From NCBI GenBank assembly GCA_964489245.1, contig CAZAXU010000059.1, forward strand, positions 1 to 9,793: a stretch of 9,793 bases of DNA, given 5' to 3'. Source of the DNA: CAZAXU01 sp964489245. GTDB lineage: Bacteria > Bacteroidota > Bacteroidia > Flavobacteriales > Flavobacteriaceae. The translations under genes were made by a program, and so were the position numbers. A model generated the notes under the pieces. The model was not told where the DNA came from. It worked only from the letters and a program-made list of their open reading frames with translations, and ran no database searches. Positions 1 to 6,909 of the stretch are shown here, piece by piece; positions within the stretch are counted from its first letter, which is position 1; the number at the start of each line of letters is the position of its first letter.

Positions 1-35
1 TTTAATTTTTTTGAAAATATAAATCTTTTTTCCAT
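1..35 (-). CDS. actF: ActF, NrfD-like membrane subunit of ACIII (5' fragment)
   Basis: Only the first 11 codons plus two bases are in the window; the gene continues beyond the left edge. The minus strand reads ATG at 35-33 followed by EKRFIFSKKL with no stop. The start lies 20 nt after the actE stop, with no Shine-Dalgarno sequence in the gap. ActF is a polytopic paralogue of ActC in Alternative Complex III and follows actE in Bacteroidota operons. The short basic N-terminus with a 'F-S-K-K-L-K' run resembles what I recall of flavobacterial ActF starts. The assignment rests mainly on position and on this short stretch, so it is an inference from synteny rather than from domain content. Confidence 0.7.
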   Translation of the reverse strand, partial: MEKRFIFSKKL

Positions 36-55
36 TGTCGTAGTTTTAAATTATT

Positions 56-631
56 TTACTTTAAACTATTCTTGATATAAAGAATAATTTTCCATCTGTC
101 GTCAGTCTTGATCTGTGAACCATGTGCTCCCATAATGGCAGAGCCCATTGTGATTACATGAAATATTTCTCCGTCAGGCTTTGCCTTGATATATCCTGCC
201 GTTAAGTCTGCAGGGGGTGCCGGATATAATTTCTTTCCTTTTTTGACCAATTTGGTCAATTTTCCATCTCCTTTTCCTTTTTCTCCATGGCAAATTGCAC
301 AGTAGATATTATATTTCATTTTTCCTATTGCCAAATTTCCTTTGGTTGCTTCAAACGGATTATGGAGCAATTCTCCCGCCTTGGTCTTATCTGCAAATTT
401 ATCTTTGAACGGATAGGCAACAAATTCTCTTGCCACCGTTCCTTCAACCGGTTTTTGCATATTGACTCCGTTTGCAAAATACTTGTTGGGCGTATAAGAT
501 TCATAGGCTTTTGAATAGTACATATCAAAATCGCCCATATAGTCCCAACTCGTGTTTTCTTGTTCGTGATTACAAGAGGTCAGCATGCCTAAACCGATAA
601 ATAATACTAATATATATTTTTTCATTTTCAT
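56..631 (-). CDS. actE: ActE, monoheme cytochrome c lipoprotein of ACIII
   Basis: Periplasmic, lipid-anchored c-type cytochrome subunit of the quinol-oxidising Alternative Complex III; it is thought to pass electrons from the ActA/ActB side towards the terminal oxidase or a soluble carrier. The 191-residue product starts with a lipoprotein signal (basic MKMKK, hydrophobic 6-17, lipobox LTSC with Cys20 as the lipidated residue). A single heme-binding motif, CAICH, is at 111-115, followed by the cytochrome c-like GEKGKGDGKL. Met162 or Met167 (in TMGSAIMGAHG) are candidate distal heme ligands; Met167 is the likelier by position. Two in-frame starts exist two codons apart (Met1, Met3); either leaves a functional signal peptide. 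The gene begins 6 nt after the actD stop, so translation is probably coupled. Identification is strong from the heme motif, lipobox, size and operon position. Confidence 0.93.
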   Translation of the reverse strand: MKMKKYILVLFIGLGMLTSCNHEQENTSWDYMGDFDMYYSKAYESYTPNKYFANGVNMQKPVEGTVAREFVAYPFKDKFADKTKAGELLHNPFEATKGNLAIGKMKYNIYCAICHGEKGKGDGKLTKLVKKGKKLYPAPPADLTAGYIKAKPDGEIFHVITMGSAIMGAHGSQIKTDDRWKIILYIKNSLK

Positions 632-637
632 ACTTTT

Positions 638-1156
638 TTAGTTATTAGAGATTTCTACTTCATCAACTTTTTCTGCTCCGGTATTCTTAAAAATCTCACG
701 AAGTTTTGCCTCCATATCTTCACTCAGTCCGGCTTTATCTATCAGCACAATCATCTTATCATCATTCATTCCGGGATATTCAAACTCGGGTTTTTTCCAA
801 GGATACAATCTGTCTTTATGAAAGAATGTTCCCACTGTCAGCAGAACGGTTGTCAGAACAGTTCCTACAAACATCAGTACGGGAAAAGTCAAACTCAGGC
901 TTGGCTTTCCGCCTATATTCAAAGGATAGTCTATAACGAAAGTATAGTATAGCGCAGAAAAAACGCCTGTAATTCCTAAAACTCCATAGAAAAAAGCCAA
1001 CAGCGGAATATTAGATTTTACATGAAATTTTTCCAATAGTTCTTCGATAACAAACGGCGTGATTACTTCTTCGACCGGAGCTTTTGCTTCCAGCAGTTGA
1101 TCGGCAGCTGCCATTAGTTTTTTATCATCGTCGTAAACAGCTATTAATTTTTTCAT
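638..1156 (-). CDS. actD: ActD, DUF3341 membrane subunit of ACIII
   Basis: Small membrane subunit (172 aa) of Alternative Complex III, belonging to the DUF3341 family; it carries no redox cofactor and its exact role is unsettled. Two hydrophobic segments at about 50-75 and 88-112 form a helical hairpin flanked by soluble parts. The N-terminal part (MKKLIAVYDDDKKLMAAADQ) has the alternating beta/alpha look typical of the family, and the end (residues 134-168) is another small alpha/beta stretch. The start at 1156 is only one base downstream of the actC stop codon, so translational coupling with actC is likely. No cysteines or heme motifs are present, as expected. Family, size and place between actC and actE all agree. 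Confidence 0.92.
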   Translation of the reverse strand: MKKLIAVYDDDKKLMAAADQLLEAKAPVEEVITPFVIEELLEKFHVKSNIPLLAFFYGVLGITGVFSALYYTFVIDYPLNIGGKPSLSLTFPVLMFVGTVLTTVLLTVGTFFHKDRLYPWKKPEFEYPGMNDDKMIVLIDKAGLSEDMEAKLREIFKNTGAEKVDEVEISNN

Positions 1157-1157
1157 C

Positions 1158-2555
1158 TTATAAAAGTTTTTCTAGTTTTTTAACTTCTTCTTCATTCACT
1201 TCAAGCTCTGTGTGTCTTTTGGCTTGTTGTTTCAATTCGTTCATTGCCATCATCGGAATGAATCTGATGAACAACAATGTGCCGACCAAGAACAATCCCA
1301 TGGTTCCGAGATATACCCATTTATCAACAATGGTCGATGAATATTCAAACCAGTTGGCAGGGAGAAAATCTTCTGCAGAGGGTGGCACCACGATATTATA
1401 TCTTTCCAACCACATGCCTATATTCACAAAGATGGTAATCACAAACAACCACAACAAGCTTTTTCTGATTTTTTTAAACCAGAACAACTGTGGCAAAAAT
1501 GCATTGAAAATAACCATCAGCCAATAAGGGGTTGAATAGTGTCCGAACATATAATTGTCTATAAATACGTAGGATTCAAACTTGTTTGCGGAATACCAAG
1601 CTATAAACAATTCAATCAAATAGGCAGAGCCCATTATCAAACTCACAAAAGTGATGATTCTAGCAATGGCATCAAAATGATCATCTGTCACATAATCTTC
1701 CAGCTTGAACATCACACGAATTGTGATCATCAAAGTGACCACCATACTAAATCCTGAGAAAATGGCTCCTACCACAAAGAAAGGCGGGAAAATGGTTTCG
1801 TGCCATCCGGGCAAAACGCCGGCAGAGAAATCCGTGGATACGATGGAGTGCACGGCAATTACCAAAGGCATTGCCAAACCACCCAAAATTCCGATGGCAT
1901 CTTCAAATTTTCTCCAAGAAGACATTTTTCCTACCCAGCCTAAACTCAAGGCTGAAAATACTTTTTTTCTTATTCCGGTGGAACGATCTCTGATGGTTGC
2001 AAAATCCGGCAGCATTCCCATATACCAGAATATTGCCGAGGTGGTCAAATAGGTCAAGATGGCAAAAACATCCCACAACAGGGGAGAATTGAAATTGACC
2101 CAAAGTCCTCTTGAATTGGCACCATAAGGAAAGATAAACATTTCGTCCCAAGGGCGTCCCACGTGGATGGCAGGAAACAGTCCGGCTGCCAACACGGCAA
2201 AAACCGTCATGGCTTCTGCGGCTCTGTTGATGGATGTTCTCCATTTTTGTCTGAATACCAGCAAGAAAATGGAAAATGCCGTCCCGGCATGACCGATACC
2301 AATCCACCAAACAAAGTTGATGATTGCCCATCCCCATACCACTTGGTTATTGTTTCCCCATACACCAATGCCTTTGGAAATGGTATATGGAACATAGTAG
2401 CCCAAGCCTATTGCCATCAATGCAAAAGATATAAGAAAAGCGACCCACCACCACAGCGGTGCTCTTTCTTCTTGTGATCTCAATACGTCATTGGTAATAT
2501 CTGCATATGTTTTATTACCTAATATTAGTTCACCTCTGACTTCTTTTTTATACAT
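1158..2555 (-). CDS. actC: ActC, NrfD/PsrC-family quinol-interacting membrane subunit of ACIII
   Basis: Integral membrane subunit (465 aa) of Alternative Complex III, of the NrfD/PsrC superfamily, providing the quinol site on the periplasmic side next to ActB. About ten hydrophobic helices can be read (roughly 36-56, 74-100, 112-135, 155-178, 220-240, 258-282, 296-320, 343-361, 366-384, 412-434). The soluble N-terminus contains GNKTYADITNDV, a conserved start block of flavobacterial ActC proteins as I recall them. Residues 235-260 (including VHSIVSTDF and PGWHETIFPPFF) match the conserved NrfD-family loop rich in His, Asp and aromatic residues near the quinol pocket; His89 in GIGHAG is another conserved-looking polar residue in a helix. 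A charged C-terminal tail (438-465) is probably cytoplasmic. The gene follows actB by 22 nt and precedes actD by 1 nt. ActF is its paralogue. Confidence 0.95.
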   Translation of the reverse strand: MYKKEVRGELILGNKTYADITNDVLRSQEERAPLWWWVAFLISFALMAIGLGYYVPYTISKGIGVWGNNNQVVWGWAIINFVWWIGIGHAGTAFSIFLLVFRQKWRTSINRAAEAMTVFAVLAAGLFPAIHVGRPWDEMFIFPYGANSRGLWVNFNSPLLWDVFAILTYLTTSAIFWYMGMLPDFATIRDRSTGIRKKVFSALSLGWVGKMSSWRKFEDAIGILGGLAMPLVIAVHSIVSTDFSAGVLPGWHETIFPPFFVVGAIFSGFSMVVTLMITIRVMFKLEDYVTDDHFDAIARIITFVSLIMGSAYLIELFIAWYSANKFESYVFIDNYMFGHYSTPYWLMVIFNAFLPQLFWFKKIRKSLLWLFVITIFVNIGMWLERYNIVVPPSAEDFLPANWFEYSSTIVDKWVYLGTMGLFLVGTLLFIRFIPMMAMNELKQQAKRHTELEVNEEEVKKLEKLL

Positions 2556-2577
2556 AATTGAATTATTTTAAAGTTTA

Positions 2578-5500
2578 TTAAGCTTCGTGTTCTGTTGTTT
2601 CGTGATGAGCTTGCTCGTCTTTGTTTCTGACCTTCGTCAAATAGACCACACTCGGAAGTGTTTTCAATTCCTCGAGTAAGCCATAAGATCTTTCGTTTTT
2701 GAACAACTCAATCACCTTGGCACCTTCCATATTCACATCTCCAAATACAATTGCATCTGATGGACATGCTTGCTCACAAGCCAATTTAATTTCTCCGTCT
2801 TTCAGTTCTCTTCCTTCTGTTTTGGCTTTCAGTTTTCCTTCTTGTATTCTTTGAACACAAAGCGTACATTTCTCAACTACTCCTCTTTGACGAACAACTA
2901 CATCCGGATTCAATACCATACGTTTCACTTCGTCGTCGAACAAATAATTATATTCTCCGCCTTCAACAAAGTTAAACCAGTTGAATCGTCTTACTTTGTA
3001 GGGGCAGTTTGCCATACAATATCTGGTTCCGATACATCTGTTGTATGCCATGGAGTTCAGTCCTTCTTTGGTATGTGGTGTGGCTGCCACCGGACAAACG
3101 TTTTCACAAGGGGCGTTGTCACAATGCTGACACATCACCGGCTGATGGAACACTTCAGGGTTATTTTTGATATCGGAATATAGTTTGTTTTCTACCGTAG
3201 AATAATATCTGTCAATACGCAACCAATGCATATTTCTTCTTCGTCTCACCTGCTCTTTTCCCACAATGGCAATATTGTTTTCCACTTGACAAGCAACAAT
3301 ACAAGCACTACAGCCCGTACACTTGTTGTAGTCAATTGCCATTCCCCAATGATGTCCGGGATAGTCTTCAGGATGATATCCTTCTTTATAAAGATTTACA
3401 TGCTCCAACTTATCTTTGAAATAGACATGTTTATGATTTCCTGCATGCTTATCTTTTTGCCACTCTTTGAGCGTGGTTTCACGAGCGATATCTTCTGCCC
3501 TGCCTTCCATGGTATCATGGGTTTGGGTTTGTGCCAATTGATAAGTCTTTCCGGTTTTGCTCACTTCAACGGAAATGCCGTTGAATATTCTGTTTCCGTC
3601 TTTTGAACCGATGAGACTTGCCGCATTGGCGCCGCCCACTTGGTCGGCAACCGAACCGGCAGCCGTGCGTCCGTATCCCAATGCAATGCCTATGCTTGTC
3701 AGATCTTGACCGGGTTGTATGAGAACGGGAAGTTCCACTTCAACATCTCCGGCTTTCACCTTGAGTACATCTTCTTGTTTCCATCCTTTTTCTTCAGCGG
3801 TTTTTGGCGCTACGGTTATGTAATTGTCCCAAGTGGCTTTTGTAATCGGGTCGGGCATTTCTTGCAACCAAGGATTGTTTGCCATCAATCCGCTACCGAT
3901 TCCTACTTTTTCATATAATGCCAATTGTAAGCCTTCGGGTTTTTTAAATTCCGTAATCTTGGCTTCATTTTCAATGATATAAGCAGGATTATAGACCGGT
4001 TGCTCTGATTTTGTTTCAACTTCATAAACACCGTCTTGCAAGGCTTTTGTCCAACCGGATACAAAATCCGCTATACTTGGTTTTTCTTCTCCTTCTTTGG
4101 GTTGTTCAGGTTTTGGAAGAATATTTTCCGTCCAAAACTTCTTCATATAATCATAATATGTTCCTGAAATTCCCGTCCATTTCATGAAGCTTTCTTGTGC
4201 TTGGCGTGTATTCCATAATTTGTTGATGGCAGGTTGCCCTAAACTGTAAGAGCCTGTATATGGCTCTGCGTCACTCCATGATTCTAAAAAGTTGTTGTCC
4301 GGCAACACATATTGAAGATGTTTGGCGGTTTCGTCCATCTTGTCTCCCAAGGAAACACTCAATTTCAGTTTCTTGAATATTGCTGCTTTTTTATCGCCTT
4401 TCGGACAAACTTGCACCGGATTGGCGTGATAGAAAATTGCAGCACCCACTTTGCCGTCTTTCATATCGACAAAGGCTTGATGCACTTGTGCATCACGACC
4501 TTGTTTGAGCAACGTTTCTCTTGAAAAGTCCAAAGTTGTTCCGTAGTTGTCCAACATATTGTTGATGGCATTCACAATCACTTGAATGTTTTTGTCGTTG
4601 GTTCCTGAAACTACCAGTGATTTTCCTTTGTTGGCAAATAAATCTTTAACCAATTTATCGACTTTATAGCTACATTTCAAGTCCTTGATTTTTGTTCCGC
4701 CCACTTTGTTTGCGATTGCATTATGCAATTTAATCAAAAGTTTTTTCTCTTGAGCAGGCTTGATATACTGTCTATAATCGGCATTACTTCCGGTCAGACT
4801 CATCAAGGTTTCATATTGATAATGACGAGAAATTTCTTTTCTGCCATTGGTCAAGTCTCTTGTTTTTGAATAGTCTTTTGCAAATTGAACAGGTGACAAC
4901 CATGTTCCCAGAAAATCGGCATTGAAACCGACTATCACATTTGCTTTGTCAAAATGATAAGAAGGTATGCTTGCTTTTCCAAAGCTTGCTTCATTGGCAT
5001 CCATCAAGGCAGAATAAGAAACAGGGTCCAAATAAACCACCTCTGCGGTAGGATATTTTGTTTTGAATTCTTCAAACAATTTTTTGGTTGAAGGGCTCAA
5101 TACGGTTCCTGCAACGATATAGATTTTCTCTCCTGCCGCCGCAATGCTTTCCAAAGTTTTTCTTATTTCCGCATCGGCGGTTGCCCATTTGATTTTCTTG
5201 GCGTTTTTCATAGGATGCTGCAAGCGTGCCGTGTCATACAAATCCAAAACGCTTGCTTGAATGCGTGCGTTTGTTCCGCCTTGTGTCACTTTTGACAACT
5301 CGTTTCCTTCAATCTTGATAGGGCGTCCGTCTCTGACTTTCACCACCACACTGGCATAGTCATCTGTTGTTGAAATGGTGCTTGCGTAGTGATTGGCTAC
5401 TCCGGGTGTGATATCTTCCGGTCTATGCAAAAAAGGAATTGCTTTGCGAACCGGTTGTTGACAGCTTGTTGCCGCAACAGCATATGCCGTAGAAAATCCT

Positions 5501-5652
5501 AATAGTTTCAAAAAATCTCTACGGTTTGATACATATTTGTTTTTTATTTCGTCTTGAGAAAGTCCGTCGGTTGGAAATTCAACTGAAGGCTCAATTGCTT
5601 CCTGCTTATTGACAGCTTCTAACTCTTCTAAACTTCTCCAATATTTTTTCAT
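2578..5652 (-). CDS. actB: ActB, fused molybdopterin-like and iron-sulfur subunit of ACIII
   Basis: The main periplasmic electron-transfer subunit (1024 aa) of Alternative Complex III, taking electrons from quinol at ActC towards the hemes. A twin-arginine motif, NRRDFLK, lies at 43-49, followed by a weak hydrophobic stretch ending in a lipobox-like ATSC (Cys64), indicating a Tat-exported, probably lipidated protein. Residues ~70-730 are a molybdopterin-oxidoreductase-like domain. It has only Cys64, Cys327 and Cys416 in the first 770 residues, hence no N-terminal [4Fe-4S] motif; in studied ACIII this half carries no Mo cofactor. Residues ~765-1000 form a ferredoxin-like domain with 15 cysteines: 778/781/784/788, 841/844/849/853, 873/879/883, 929/932 and 959/963. 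In the third group the usual second Cys is Thr876 (CIGTRYC), which fits three [4Fe-4S] clusters plus one [3Fe-4S]. It begins 31 nt after the actA stop. A His/Glu-rich tail closes the protein. Confidence 0.96.
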   Translation of the reverse strand: MKKYWRSLEELEAVNKQEAIEPSVEFPTDGLSQDEIKNKYVSNRRDFLKLLGFSTAYAVAATSCQQPVRKAIPFLHRPEDITPGVANHYASTISTTDDYASVVVKVRDGRPIKIEGNELSKVTQGGTNARIQASVLDLYDTARLQHPMKNAKKIKWATADAEIRKTLESIAAAGEKIYIVAGTVLSPSTKKLFEEFKTKYPTAEVVYLDPVSYSALMDANEASFGKASIPSYHFDKANVIVGFNADFLGTWLSPVQFAKDYSKTRDLTNGRKEISRHYQYETLMSLTGSNADYRQYIKPAQEKKLLIKLHNAIANKVGGTKIKDLKCSYKVDKLVKDLFANKGKSLVVSGTNDKNIQVIVNAINNMLDNYGTTLDFSRETLLKQGRDAQVHQAFVDMKDGKVGAAIFYHANPVQVCPKGDKKAAIFKKLKLSVSLGDKMDETAKHLQYVLPDNNFLESWSDAEPYTGSYSLGQPAINKLWNTRQAQESFMKWTGISGTYYDYMKKFWTENILPKPEQPKEGEEKPSIADFVSGWTKALQDGVYEVETKSEQPVYNPAYIIENEAKITEFKKPEGLQLALYEKVGIGSGLMANNPWLQEMPDPITKATWDNYITVAPKTAEEKGWKQEDVLKVKAGDVEVELPVLIQPGQDLTSIGIALGYGRTAAGSVADQVGGANAASLIGSKDGNRIFNGISVEVSKTGKTYQLAQTQTHDTMEGRAEDIARETTLKEWQKDKHAGNHKHVYFKDKLEHVNLYKEGYHPEDYPGHHWGMAIDYNKCTGCSACIVACQVENNIAIVGKEQVRRRRNMHWLRIDRYYSTVENKLYSDIKNNPEVFHQPVMCQHCDNAPCENVCPVAATPHTKEGLNSMAYNRCIGTRYCMANCPYKVRRFNWFNFVEGGEYNYLFDDEVKRMVLNPDVVVRQRGVVEKCTLCVQRIQEGKLKAKTEGRELKDGEIKLACEQACPSDAIVFGDVNMEGAKVIELFKNERSYGLLEELKTLPSVVYLTKVRNKDEQAHHETTEHEA

Positions 5653-5683
5653 CGTGTATATGTTTTATACCTTTATAATATTA

Positions 5684-6736
5684 TTAATAGTGACAAGATG
5701 AGCAATCGGCTCCTCCAATTTTATCGACTGTAATTTTATCTCCTTCTTTCATATCCTTGAACTTATAGTGCTTATAATAAGGATTGGAAGTATCAATGCC
5801 TCTTTCTCTATGACATTTCAGGCAGAAATCTCCCATGGCAAATTCTTCATATTCCACCACTCTGTTCATTTTTTCAACGGGACCGTGACACTCTTGACAC
5901 GCCACTTTTCCTGCTTGAACGTGTTGTGCATGGTTGAAATAAACATGATCCGGCAAGTTGTGAACTTTCACCCATTCAATGGGTTTGGCGGGCTTGTCAT
6001 ATTGCATGGTTTCGGGGTTATATCCCAAATGTTCGTAAATTTTAGCAATTTCTTGTTTACCCGAAATGCTTCCTTCTTTCACTTGTGTATGACAATTCAT
6101 ACAAACCTCCAGACTAGGCACACCTGCATGACGACCGGTTCTTGCGTCCACGTGGCAATATTCACAGTCAATGCCGTTTTGTGTGGCATGCACCTCGTGA
6201 GAAAACCAAATAGGTTGCACCGGCGCATAACCTTGCTGACGACCCAATGCACGTGCTTCTGTATAGATTATTTTTGAAATAAAACCAAAGGCAATCAATG
6301 CCACCAAAACAAAAGCATATTTTTTCTTGCCTTTCATTTTGATGATGCCTCCAAAGGCAACCAAAAAGACAAGCAAAGCAATGATGAACGGAATTGTATT
6401 GTTTCCGGGACCAATTCCTTTGAATGCATCGTCAATTTTGTCGTAACCTCTTTTTTTGACTGTAGTTTTTGTCTCTTTTTTGGCTGCGGCTTTAGCCGGT
6501 TTCTTTCCTTCAAGCTGTAGTTTTTTTGTCGCCGTGCTTGTTGCTTGATGTGCAGCGGTTTGGGCGGCAGACTGCTGTGTCGTGGCAATGCTCAAGTTCA
6601 AAAATTCGTCTCCGAAATTGGAATTCTCATTGGAAATATTGCCGTTCGCAAATGCAGCATAACTAAACATCAACAGCAGGACAAATCCAAATTTTGAAAT
6701 CCGGTTCCCCCACAAAAACATGTTTATTTTTTTCAT
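5684..6736 (-). CDS. actA: ActA, pentaheme cytochrome c subunit of ACIII
   Basis: First gene of the operon, for the multiheme cytochrome c subunit (350 aa) of Alternative Complex III. Five heme motifs are seen: CEYCH 191-195, CMNCH 212-216, CQECH 280-284, CLKCH 305-309 and CSSCH 345-349; the protein ends one residue after the last. Several extra histidines (e.g. in WFSHEVHA at 177-184 and FNHAQH at 267-272) are candidate distal ligands. The N-terminus has a signal-peptide-like segment (basic 1-15, hydrophobic 16-28, AFA at 28-30), then a Lys/Ala/Thr/Gln-rich linker (about 50-97), then two membrane helices (114-132 and 139-157) joined by the basic turn KMKGKKKY. This suggests out-in-out topology with the hemes in the periplasm. 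No CxxCH occurs in the N-terminal part, unlike ActA of some flavobacteria as I remember them. Met6 is an alternative start, but Met1 gives the better signal peptide n-region. Confidence 0.94.
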   Translation of the reverse strand: MKKINMFLWGNRISKFGFVLLLMFSYAAFANGNISNENSNFGDEFLNLSIATTQQSAAQTAAHQATSTATKKLQLEGKKPAKAAAKKETKTTVKKRGYDKIDDAFKGIGPGNNTIPFIIALLVFLVAFGGIIKMKGKKKYAFVLVALIAFGFISKIIYTEARALGRQQGYAPVQPIWFSHEVHATQNGIDCEYCHVDARTGRHAGVPSLEVCMNCHTQVKEGSISGKQEIAKIYEHLGYNPETMQYDKPAKPIEWVKVHNLPDHVYFNHAQHVQAGKVACQECHGPVEKMNRVVEYEEFAMGDFCLKCHRERGIDTSNPYYKHYKFKDMKEGDKITVDKIGGADCSSCHY

Positions 6737-6782
6737 AAGAGTTATAATTATATTGATTTTTCTACGTTATTTTTTACGAGCT

Positions 6783-6812
6783 CAAAGATAGAGAAAAAAT
6801 GACATTTATCAA
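6783..6812 (-). promoter_or_regulatory. Predicted actA-operon promoter (Bacteroidota type)
   Basis: On the minus strand the -7 element TATCTTTG (plus positions 6783-6790) matches the Bacteroidota consensus TAnnTTTG exactly. A TTG (plus 6810-6812, context TTATTGATA) lies 19 nt upstream, within the usual 19-21 nt spacing for the -33 element. Transcription would begin near 6776-6778, giving an untranslated leader of about 40 nt before the actA ATG. No other gene lies between, so this is the best candidate for driving the whole act operon. It is inferred from consensus only. Confidence 0.65.
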
Positions 6813-6821
6813 TAATGAGTT

Positions 6822-6846
6822 TATATTTAGAATCGTTCTAAATATA
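6822..6846. promoter_or_regulatory. Perfect palindrome in the divergent control region, operator-like
   Basis: Two 11-bp arms, TATATTTAGAA (6822-6832) and TTCTAAATATA (6836-6846), are exact inverted repeats around the 3-base spacer TCG. The site lies about 10 bp upstream of the -33 element of the actA promoter and about 37 bp upstream of the -7 element of the plus-strand gene, so one bound dimer could influence both. A terminator role is unlikely because no transcript is expected to end between two divergent genes. The TTTAGAA-n3-TTCTAAA core looks like a dimeric repressor or activator site; I cannot name the regulator. Confidence 0.55.
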
Positions 6847-6883
6847 GGCTTTTTTCAAGTGTCATAAAATCATTTTTTTAGCT

Positions 6884-6891
6884 TAAATTTG
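6884..6891 (+). promoter_or_regulatory. Predicted -7 element of the AsmA-like gene
   Basis: TAAATTTG matches the Bacteroidota -7 consensus TAnnTTTG. No convincing -33 TTG/TTTG is found 19-21 nt upstream, so the promoter is either weak or activator-dependent. Initiation would fall near 6896-6898, leaving a leader of about 12 nt before the ATG at 6910. The in-frame TTG at 6889 overlaps this element, which argues against using it as a start codon. Confidence 0.45.
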
Positions 6892-6909
6892 CAACAAAAA
6901 TCGCATCTG

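Noticed and set aside
1084..1527. Long open frames antisense to the act genes (here and at 1705-2052, 3226-3606, 5768-6277)
   Set aside because: They lie wholly or almost wholly opposite well-supported conserved genes, have no family likeness and Cys/His/Ser-rich compositions typical of reverse-strand shadows.
5656..5670. Small inverted repeat GTATA/TATAC in the actA-actB gap
   Set aside because: Five AT-rich base pairs give a very weak hairpin without a U-tract; it cannot be claimed as terminator or processing site.
56..6736. Alternative identity of the operon as polysulfide/nitrite reductase (Psr/Nrf) or sulfate-reducer Hme/Qrc-type complex
   Set aside because: Those share the NrfD and iron-sulfur modules, but the fused ActB, DUF3341 ActD, monoheme ActE lipoprotein and the act gene order are specific to Alternative Complex III.
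6889..6909. In-frame TTG start seven codons upstream of the AsmA-like ATG
   Set aside because: The TTG forms part of the predicted -7 element, adds a polar stretch (QQKSHL) before the membrane helix, and the ATG at 6910 gives a normal N-terminus.
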